From: a bacterium
Lineage (GTDB): Bacteria; Pseudomonadota; Alphaproteobacteria; Caulobacterales; Hyphomonadaceae
Direction: 5' to 3'
DNA length: 6,281 bases
NCBI GenBank assembly: GCA_030824255.1
Contig: JAVBYB010000390.1
Span: forward strand, 1-6,281
Made by a program: the position numbers and the translations under genes. The notes below the pieces were generated by a model that was not told the DNA's origin, did not search any database, and worked only from the letters and a program-made list of their open reading frames with translations. Each line of letters begins with the position of its first letter. Positions within the stretch are counted from its first letter, which is position 1. Positions 1 through 5,637 of this stretch are shown here, piece by piece.

Positions 1-415
1 ACTTCGCCTCAACCTCGGCGCGCGTCATGCCCAGGATGGAGCCATACAGGAAAGTGTTCTCGCGCCCCGTCAGCTCCTGGTGGAACCCGGTGCCCACTTC
101 CAGCAGTGCGCCCAGCCGGCCATTGATACGCGCCTCGCCCGTCGTTGGTGTCACGATCCGCGACAGCACCTTCAGCAGCGTCGATTTTCCCGCACCGTTG
201 AGACCAATGATGCCGACATTCTCGCCCTTCCGGATGTCGAATGCAGCATCCGACAAGGCCCAGAAATAATCCTTCTTCTTCCGCTTGATGCCCAGCGTCA
301 GCAGCGTCGTCAGCTTGTCCTGCAGCACGTCCCGCAGCGAATTGTGCTTGGGCCCGGCATTGCGCACATAGCGCTTGCCAAGACCGCGAACCGAGATGGC
401 GATGTTGTCAGTCAT
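1..415 (-). CDS. wzt: Wzt-like ABC transporter ATP-binding protein, 3' end cut by window edge
   Basis: This is the N-terminal 138 residues of the cytoplasmic ATPase that powers export of undecaprenyl-linked polysaccharide through Wzm. My translation starts MTDNIAISVRGLGKRYV. The Walker A motif GLNGAGKST lies at about residues 71-79, with LLKVLSRI directly after it. The stretch LLEVGTGFHQELTGREN at about 104-120 matches the region before the Q-loop-equivalent segment typical of Wzt/KpsT-type exporters. The ABC signature, Walker B and any C-terminal domain lie outside the window. The ATG at 413-415 shares one base with the wzm stop (TGATG), which supports this start and suggests coupled translation. 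A lysine-rich patch (KRKKK, about 44-48) comes before the ATP-binding core. Wzt proteins often carry an extra C-terminal carbohydrate-binding domain; whether this one does cannot be seen here. Confidence 0.92.
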   Translation of the reverse strand, partial: MTDNIAISVRGLGKRYVRNAGPKHNSLRDVLQDKLTTLLTLGIKRKKKDYFWALSDAAFDIRKGENVGIIGLNGAGKSTLLKVLSRIVTPTTGEARINGRLGALLEVGTGFHQELTGRENTFLYGSILGMTRAEVEAK

Positions 416-1272
416 CAGATCACGTCCGCGAAACTGCGTTCCTGGTTCTTGAAGTAGACCAGACCCACAACCAGCATCACCGCAATCACAGCCAACCCTA
501 CGCCCAGCGCGCCGAAGTCCGGATTGCCGCGATCGACCACTGCCCAGCGGAAGCCCTCGATCACGCCCACCATCGGGTTGAGGCTGTAGAGCGTCTTCCA
601 CTCCGCCGGCACCTGGCTCAGCGGGTACACGATCGGCGAGGCATACATCCCGATCTGCAGCATGAACGGCACGGTGTGCTTCACATCGCGGAAGCGCACA
701 TTGATCGGCCCCAGCCACATCCCGATCGACAGCGCAAATAGCGCCGCGACGCCGATCAGCGGGATCACCGCCAGCAGCTTGAAGCTCGGCATCACCCCGT
801 AATAGACCATCATCACCAGCAGCACGCCGAAGGCGATCGCGAAATCCACCAGCGGCGCCGCCACCTTGGCCAGTGGAATGATCAGGCGCGGAAAATAGAC
901 TTTCTTCACGAGGTCCGCGTCGTCCACGAGGCCCGTCGATGCCCTGCGCGTTGCTTCCGCGAAATACGTCCACGGCAACACGGCTGCGAAGGCGAACAGC
1001 GGGTAGGGGATGCCGTCTGACGGCATCTTGGCAAAATTGCCGAACACGATCGTGAACACGGCCACGGCAAACACCGGCTGGATCACCGCCCACGCCGCGC
1101 CCAGCGCCGCCTGCTTGTACAACACCTGGATGTCACGCATCATCAGCGTGATCAGCAGCTCGCGATACTGCCACACATTGCCCAGCTCGAGATCGAACAG
1201 ACCGCGCGTCGGGCGGATCACCACCTGGCGTGCGGCGGCGGCGGACAGGGCCTTGCTCACAGCGGAGTTCAT
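415..1272 (-). CDS. wzm: Wzm-like ABC-2 permease of O-antigen/polysaccharide exporter
   Basis: This inner-membrane permease of 285 residues should pair with Wzt to move lipid-linked glycan to the periplasm. About six hydrophobic segments are visible, near residues 57-78, 89-107, 139-158, 163-188, 201-220 and 255-275. Family motifs include RDIQVLYKQAALGAAWAV (46-63), MPSDGIPYPLF (83-93), KKVYFPRLIIPL (123-134), FRDVKHTVPFMLQIGMYASP (194-213) and the end YFKNQERSFADVI. The length fits Wzm (about 260-290). The open frame extends upstream to 1437, but that part reads in another frame of the preceding aminotransferase and looks unlike protein. I chose the ATG at 1272 because it overlaps the aminotransferase stop as ATGA and has GGAG eight bases upstream. 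Its partner ATPase follows with a one-base overlap. A KpsM-type capsule permease is the alternative, but the motifs favour Wzm. Confidence 0.93.
   Translation of the reverse strand: MNSAVSKALSAAAARQVVIRPTRGLFDLELGNVWQYRELLITLMMRDIQVLYKQAALGAAWAVIQPVFAVAVFTIVFGNFAKMPSDGIPYPLFAFAAVLPWTYFAEATRRASTGLVDDADLVKKVYFPRLIIPLAKVAAPLVDFAIAFGVLLVMMVYYGVMPSFKLLAVIPLIGVAALFALSIGMWLGPINVRFRDVKHTVPFMLQIGMYASPIVYPLSQVPAEWKTLYSLNPMVGVIEGFRWAVVDRGNPDFGALGVGLAVIAVMLVVGLVYFKNQERSFADVI
1009..1027. repeat. Perfect 8-bp hairpin-forming inverted repeat inside wzm
   Basis: GATGCCGT (1009-1016) and ACGGCATC (1020-1027) are exact reverse complements with a three-base loop. It encodes the family motif MPSDGI of the permease, so protein constraint partly explains it. 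No T tract follows in the transcript direction (CCC TAC CC comes next), so it is not a standard terminator. It would form a tight hairpin in the mRNA about 245 bases into wzm. Confidence 0.45.
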
Positions 1273-2411
1273 GCCGGCGGCTCCGTGACTTTCTTCAGCG
1301 TGGCCGCAACCTCTTCGATGTCGGCTTGCGTCATCTGCGGATAAAGCGGCAGCACGATGGTCCGGTCCTGGCACCATTCCGAATGCGGCAGCGGCGCATG
1401 GGCGCTGTCGCGATAGCCGTCCTCCCGGTGCGCGCACATGATGCCCCGGCGCGTCGCGATCCCGGCGTCCAGCATGGCTTGCATCACAGCGCGCTGGTCG
1501 ACGTGATCCGGCAGCCGCACGGCATAGGATTGCCAGTTGGTGCGGGCAAACGCCGGCTCATGCGGAACGCCGATCCACTGGGCCGAAGCGAACAGTTTGC
1601 GATAGGTATCCGCAATCTCACGGCGTCGCTCCACCATGCCGGGAAGGCGGCGCAACTGCTCGCGGCCCACCGCCGCCTGGATATCCGTCATGCGATAGTT
1701 GTAGCCGAGCACCGGATGGCTCTCGAAGATCACCTGCGCCGACCCATGCCGCACCGTATCCGGCACCGACATGCCGTGCTGGCGCAGCGCCTTGAACTTC
1801 GCGGCCCAGTCGGCATGCGGCGTGGTGATCATGCCGCCATCGCCGGTCGAGACCACCTTGCGCGGGTGAAATGAGAAGACGCAGGCGTCGCCCCGGCAGC
1901 GCCCGATCCTTTCCCACTCGCCTTCCCACAGGATTTCGGAGCCGGCGGCGCACGCCGCATCCTCGATCACCTTGAGATCATGCCTGCGCGCAATCGCTAC
2001 CAGCGCCGAAAGGTCCGCCGGCATGCCCATCTGGTGAACCAGCAGGATCGCCTTGGTTTTCGGCGTGATGGCAGCCTCGACCAGCGCCGGGTCCATGTTG
2101 TGCGTCAGCGGATCGACATCGACGAACACCGGCTCCGCATTGCAGTAGCGGATCGCATTTGCCGTCGCGATATAGGAGTGACTGACGGTGATGACCTCAT
2201 CGCCCGCCTCGACGCCGGCAACCAGCAGGGCAAGGTGAAGGCCCGTCGTGCAGTTCGACACGGCTGTTGCGTGCTCCGCGCCGACGAACGCCGCAAATTC
2301 CTTCTCGAAGGCGGCGACTTCCGGTCCCTGCGTGATCCAGCCGGAAAGGATGACGCGCGCGGCGGCGTCCACTTCCTTCTGGTCCATCAAGGGTCGCATC
2401 AGCGGGATCAT
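1269..2411 (-). CDS. DegT/DnrJ/EryC1 PLP-dependent sugar aminotransferase (second copy, HQxGMP type)
   Basis: This 380-residue cytoplasmic enzyme should transfer an amino group, normally from glutamate, to a keto sugar nucleotide using PLP. It starts MIPLMRPLMDQKEVDAA, then SGWITQGPEV (23-32), which is typical of sugar aminotransferases. SNCTTGLHLAL (52-62) is the cofactor phosphate region. EDAACAAGS (150-158) carries the Asp expected to contact the pyridine nitrogen. The Schiff-base lysine is K185 in SFHPRKVVSTGDGGM, and GYNYRMTDIQAA (236-247) is the usual C-terminal-domain motif. The gene follows the SDR gene after 35 bases and overlaps wzm by four bases. No strong Shine-Dalgarno is visible. 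It differs from the other aminotransferase here in active-site motifs (Cys154 where that one has Gln160; HQMGMPADL in place of HLYGQMADM), so a different substrate is likely. A 4-keto product of the neighbouring SDR is a plausible substrate, by inference only. Confidence 0.93.
   Translation of the reverse strand: MIPLMRPLMDQKEVDAAARVILSGWITQGPEVAAFEKEFAAFVGAEHATAVSNCTTGLHLALLVAGVEAGDEVITVSHSYIATANAIRYCNAEPVFVDVDPLTHNMDPALVEAAITPKTKAILLVHQMGMPADLSALVAIARRHDLKVIEDAACAAGSEILWEGEWERIGRCRGDACVFSFHPRKVVSTGDGGMITTPHADWAAKFKALRQHGMSVPDTVRHGSAQVIFESHPVLGYNYRMTDIQAAVGREQLRRLPGMVERRREIADTYRKLFASAQWIGVPHEPAFARTNWQSYAVRLPDHVDQRAVMQAMLDAGIATRRGIMCAHREDGYRDSAHAPLPHSEWCQDRTIVLPLYPQMTQADIEEVAATLKKVTEPPA
1281..1284 (-). 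promoter_or_regulatory. Shine-Dalgarno GGAG deciding the wzm start
   Basis: The minus strand reads GGAG, then eight bases, then ATG at 1272. The site lies inside the end of the upstream aminotransferase gene. Together with the ATGA overlap it favours the 285-residue permease over the longer open frame that starts at 1437. Confidence 0.6.
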
Positions 2412-2446
2412 GGCAAGTCTCGAACAGTCGGGTTCAGGCGGGGATG

Positions 2447-3442
2447 TCAGGTCGGAAGCGTCCAGTTGCGATGGTCGGTTTCCAGCAGCTTGGACGGATC
2501 AGGATAACGCTGCTGGAACCACTGGACGTAATTGTGAACGCCCGTGGAGAAATCGACCGTGGGGCGGAAGCCCAGAATGTCGGCCGCCTTTTCCGTGCGC
2601 GCGATCAGTGAATGAATGTCGCCCGGCCGCTCAGCCACATGCTCCAGCGACAGGTCATTCCGGTCGCACTGGCGCAGGATCTCTTCGCCGACCTCCTTCA
2701 CGGAGACCGCGCGGCCCCAGCCAAGGTTTACGACCTTGCCCACCATCGCGTCGCTCATCGCCGCGCGCCACAGCCCATCGGCCGTGTCGGTCACATAGGT
2801 GAAGTCGCGCCCGTTCGAGCCGTCGCCAAACACGATCGGCGCCTTGCCGTTGAGGACGCGAATGACAAAGCGCGGGATCACCTCCGCCAGCACGCCCTGG
2901 TCATGCTCGCGCGGACCGAACGCGTTGAACGGTCGGACAACCGCCGTCTCCATGCCATAGGTGCGCAGGTAGGCCTGCGTATAGAGTTCCCCCACGAGTT
3001 TCGACGCGCCATAGACCGTCGTCGGCTGGCACACCGTCTCGTCCTCGCTCAGCGCACCGGCAGACGTGTTGCCGTAGACTTCCGACGACGAGCAGTAGAT
3101 GAAGCGCTTCACCTTGTGACGCCGCGCCGCTTCCAGAGCCATGAGTGTGCCGGTGGCGTTGGCGTGGTGGTTGCCAACAGGGTCACCGATCGACTTGCGC
3201 ACGCACTCAACGGCAAGGTGCAGCACGATGTCCACTTTGGCCATTGCCGCGTCGAGATCATCCGCGCTCAGGATTGAGCCTTCGATCAAGGTGAGTTTCC
3301 CGGTCGCCGCCGCCTCATCGAGGTTCGACTTTTTGCCCGAGGCAAAATTGTCGAGTACGACGACCTCATGGCCTTCGGCGATGATGCGGTCGGTGAGGTG
3401 GCTTCCGATGAAGCCGGCGCCGCCTGTCACAAGAAAACGCAT
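2447..3442 (-). CDS. NAD-dependent epimerase/dehydratase (extended SDR) acting on a nucleotide sugar
   Basis: This 331-residue cytoplasmic SDR has a Rossmann fold for NAD(P). From the ATG at 3442 it begins MRFLVTGGAGFIGSHL, with the cofactor motif GGAGFIG at residues 7-13. An acidic residue after beta-2 (VVVLDNF, Asp at about 31) fits NAD preference. SSSEVYG lies at 118-124, and the catalytic pair YGASK gives Tyr144 and Lys148. RPFNAFGPRE and GDGSNGRDFTYVTD are the usual substrate-side motifs. Glu121 next to the catalytic serine is the pattern of 4,6-dehydratases and UDP-glucuronate decarboxylases more than of GalE-type 4-epimerases, so the reaction is unsettled. The frame is also open to an ATG at 3466 that forms TGATG with the upstream stop and would add MDSRELSS. 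I prefer 3442 because the family normally begins there and GAGAGAG lies nine bases upstream. It sits between two aminotransferase genes. Confidence 0.9.
   Translation of the reverse strand: MRFLVTGGAGFIGSHLTDRIIAEGHEVVVLDNFASGKKSNLDEAAATGKLTLIEGSILSADDLDAAMAKVDIVLHLAVECVRKSIGDPVGNHHANATGTLMALEAARRHKVKRFIYCSSSEVYGNTSAGALSEDETVCQPTTVYGASKLVGELYTQAYLRTYGMETAVVRPFNAFGPREHDQGVLAEVIPRFVIRVLNGKAPIVFGDGSNGRDFTYVTDTADGLWRAAMSDAMVGKVVNLGWGRAVSVKEVGEEILRQCDRNDLSLEHVAERPGDIHSLIARTEKAADILGFRPTVDFSTGVHNYVQWFQQRYPDPSKLLETDHRNWTLPT
2480..2518. repeat. Perfect 10-bp inverted repeat near the 3' end of the SDR gene
   Basis: TTCCAGCAGC (2480-2489) is the exact reverse complement of GCTGCTGGAA (2509-2518), with a 19-base loop. 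The stem can extend by two more G-C pairs (2477-2478 with 2519-2520) if T2479 is bulged. It lies inside coding sequence for WFQQRYPDPSKLLET, about 30 bases before the stop. No T tract follows in the transcript direction, so it does not look like an intrinsic terminator. Chance in G+C-rich coding sequence is a fair explanation. Confidence 0.45.
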
Positions 3443-3465
3443 GGAAGACAACTCTCTCGAATCCA

Positions 3466-4581
3466 TCAGGCGGCTTGAAACTGTTTCTGAAGTCCGGCGA
3501 CCGCCGCAACGACTTCTTCCTGCTGAATCGCATTCAGCTCCGGATACAACGGCAGCGACAGGACTTCCGCCGCAGCCTTTTCCGAATGCGGGAATTGGCC
3601 CTGCTTGTAGCCGAGGAAGTCAAACGCCTTCAGTGTGTGCAGCGGGAAGGGATAGTGGATGCCCGTCTGAATGCCCTTGGCGTTCAGCGCATCGATCCAG
3701 CGCTGACGCTCCACCGTGCGGATCGCGTAGATGTGGTAGACGTGGCGACGGTTATCCAGCGCCACCGGCGTCAACACGCCCGTGCCTGCGAACATCGTGT
3801 TGTACCGGTTCGCTGCCTCGCGACGCATCTCGGTCCACCTTTCGATATACTTCAGCTTCACGCGCAACACTGCGCCCTGGATACCTTCCAGGCGCATGTT
3901 GTAGCCGATGATCTCGTGGTGATATTTCTTCTCCGCGCCCCAGTCGCGCAGCATCCGGACCTTGCGGTTGATTTCGGCGTGCTGCGTCACGGTCATGCCG
4001 CCTTCGCCTGCGGCGCCCATGTTCTTGCCCGGATAGAAGGAGAAGCCGGCGGCGTCGCCGATCGAACCGGCGCGACGGCCGCTATACTCGGCGCCGTGCG
4101 CCTGGGCTGCGTCTTCCAGAACGAACAGGCCATGCTTCTTCGCAATCGCCATGATCGGGTCCATGTCGGCCATCTGGCCATACAGGTGAACCGGAACGAT
4201 TGCTTTCGTGCGCGGCGTGATGGCGGCTTCGACAGCCGCTGGGTCCATCGTGAACGTCACCGGGTCAATATCAACGAACACCGGCCTTGCGCCCGTATAG
4301 TGGATCGCCGACGCCGATGCGATGAAGGTGAAAGGAACCGTGATCACCTCATCGCCCGGCCCAACGCCCGCAGCCAGCAGCGCCAGATGCAGCGCCGACG
4401 TGCCGTTGTTCACGCCCGCCGCGAATTGCGCGCCGGCATAGACTGCGAAGTCCTTCTCCAGCTGCGCCACTTCCGGCCCCAGCGTGAAGGCGCACGATTC
4501 CATCGTGCCGATAAGGGCGGCGTCGATCTCTGCCTTGATCGAGTGATATTGCGCCTTCAGGTCAACAAACGGGACGGCCAT
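3466..4581 (-). CDS. DegT/DnrJ/EryC1 aminotransferase, WbpE/WlbC-like (3-keto sugar nucleotide)
   Basis: This 371-residue PLP enzyme is likely the glutamate-dependent aminotransferase that acts on the 3-keto sugar made by the dehydrogenase encoded just upstream. It starts MAVPFVDLKAQY, as is common in the VioA/FdtB/WbpE group. NNGTSALHLAL (58-68) is the phosphate-binding region, HLYGQMADM is at 132-140, and EDAAQAHGAEY (156-166) gives Asp157 and Gln160. The Schiff-base lysine is K186 in SFYPGKNMGAAGEGGM, and GYNMRLEGIQGAVLRVKLKY (226-245) is characteristic of WlbC/FdtB-like enzymes. The C-terminal IHYPFPLHTLKAF and SLPLYPEL are family-typical. Length matches the family. The start lies 12 bases after the dehydrogenase stop; its ribosome-binding site is weak (AGAG). 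The position directly after the acetyltransferase and Gfo/Idh/MocA genes supports a C3-amination role. A 3-aminotransferase for a dTDP-sugar (FdtB/QdtB) is the main alternative, but no ketoisomerase gene is here. Confidence 0.93.
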   Translation of the reverse strand: MAVPFVDLKAQYHSIKAEIDAALIGTMESCAFTLGPEVAQLEKDFAVYAGAQFAAGVNNGTSALHLALLAAGVGPGDEVITVPFTFIASASAIHYTGARPVFVDIDPVTFTMDPAAVEAAITPRTKAIVPVHLYGQMADMDPIMAIAKKHGLFVLEDAAQAHGAEYSGRRAGSIGDAAGFSFYPGKNMGAAGEGGMTVTQHAEINRKVRMLRDWGAEKKYHHEIIGYNMRLEGIQGAVLRVKLKYIERWTEMRREAANRYNTMFAGTGVLTPVALDNRRHVYHIYAIRTVERQRWIDALNAKGIQTGIHYPFPLHTLKAFDFLGYKQGQFPHSEKAAAEVLSLPLYPELNAIQQEEVVAAVAGLQKQFQAA

Positions 4582-4593
4582 GACAGTGTCGCT

Positions 4594-5637
4594 CTACTTC
4601 GTCTTGTTGTGGTTCGAGGGCAGGTGAATGGTTTCGCCGCGGCCGCGCATTGAGGCGGTCGCCGCTTCGATCAGCTCCACCATGCGGAAGCCGAACTCGC
4701 CGTCGGAGATCGGCTTTGCGCCTGACCTTATGCAGTCGACGAAGTGCCGGGATTCCACCAGCAACGCCTCCGAGTTGTCCACCTTCGGCGCCCACATGTC
4801 GCCCGTGCGATAGCCCACGCGCATGTCGTGGATCTTTGCCGGGTCAGTCGTCATCGACACGCCCTTGTCATAGATTTTCAGCTTCTCGGACGGCTGCAGC
4901 TCGTCGAATGTGATCATCTTCTCGGTGCCGCCGATCAGGATCGAGCGCAGCTTCACCGGCGCCAGCCACGAGACGTTCACGTGTGCGATGAAGCCGCTGT
5001 CATAGAACAGCGTGATGTAGGCGAGGTTTTCCGGCGTGCCCGGGTAGTGATTGATCCCCGCCGCCGAAACCGCCGTCGGATGCTGTCCGAACACATAATC
5101 CAGGATAGAGAAGTCGTGCACGGCGAGGTCCGCGATGACGTTCACATCGCGCTGGAACAGGCCCAGGTTCACGCGCATCGAGTCGAAGTAGAGCACCTTG
5201 CCAAGGTCGCCCGCCCGCACCAGCTCGCGCATCTTCTTGACGGGGCCGGTGTAGACGAAAGTGTGGTCGATATGCAGCGTCAGGCCGCGCTTCTCGGCCT
5301 CATCGATCAGTGCGCGCGCCTGCATCGATGTCTCCGTCATCGGCTTTTCCAGCCAGACATGCTTGCCTGCCTTCAGCGCTGCCATGGCCAGCGAGAAGTG
5401 CGTCGCCACCGGCGTGGCAATCGCCACCGCGTCGATCTCGGGGTCGCGGATCAGGTCCATGGCGTCGGTCGTCACCTTGGTCGCCGGGTAACGGCGTGCC
5501 ACGGTCTCGAGCGCCTTGGGATTGAGGTCGGCCACAGTGTGAACGCGCGCGTCCGTCAGCTCCGCGAAGTTGCGCACAAGGTTGGGGCCCCAATAGCCAT
5601 AACCGATCACGCCGATATTCAGCACATCGCGCATCAT
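4594..5637 (-). CDS. Gfo/Idh/MocA-family oxidoreductase, WbpB/WlbA-like nucleotide-sugar 3-dehydrogenase
   Basis: This 347-residue NAD-dependent cytoplasmic dehydrogenase probably oxidises C3 of a UDP-N-acetylhexosamine-derived sugar to a 3-keto sugar for the next gene's aminotransferase. From the ATG at 5637 it begins MMRDVLNIGVIGYGYWGPN. The nucleotide-binding GYGYWG is at 12-17, the signature EKP at 97-99 with Lys98 as the expected catalytic residue, and NLGLFQRDVNVIADLAVHD ends at the His174-Asp175 pair of the active-site helix. Length is usual. The frame is open upstream to 5691, but MPGARGRRCAPDGRRDD is the shadow of the acetyltransferase tail. The ATG at 5637 overlaps that gene's stop as ATGA and has AAGGGA seven bases upstream. 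In WbpB and WlbA, the bound NADH is reoxidised by 2-oxoglutarate; the adjacent aminotransferase could supply this, which would fit their adjacency. Substrate is inferred from context. Confidence 0.92.
   Translation of the reverse strand: MMRDVLNIGVIGYGYWGPNLVRNFAELTDARVHTVADLNPKALETVARRYPATKVTTDAMDLIRDPEIDAVAIATPVATHFSLAMAALKAGKHVWLEKPMTETSMQARALIDEAEKRGLTLHIDHTFVYTGPVKKMRELVRAGDLGKVLYFDSMRVNLGLFQRDVNVIADLAVHDFSILDYVFGQHPTAVSAAGINHYPGTPENLAYITLFYDSGFIAHVNVSWLAPVKLRSILIGGTEKMITFDELQPSEKLKIYDKGVSMTTDPAKIHDMRVGYRTGDMWAPKVDNSEALLVESRHFVDCIRSGAKPISDGEFGFRMVELIEAATASMRGRGETIHLPSNHNKTK

Noticed and set aside
1273..1437. Upstream extension of wzm to a 340-residue protein
   Set aside because: The extra 55 residues are read from the aminotransferase gene in another frame and have shadow-like composition. 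The ATGA overlap and GGAG at 1281-1284 support the start at 1272.
1618..1953. 111-codon minus-strand frame inside the second aminotransferase
   Set aside because: Same strand, different frame, entirely inside a gene with intact catalytic motifs; Arg- and Gly-rich product with no domain.
3475..4653. 392-codon open frame on the plus strand
   Set aside because: It mirrors the WbpE/WlbC-like aminotransferase gene almost end to end and has an Arg-rich, motif-free product.
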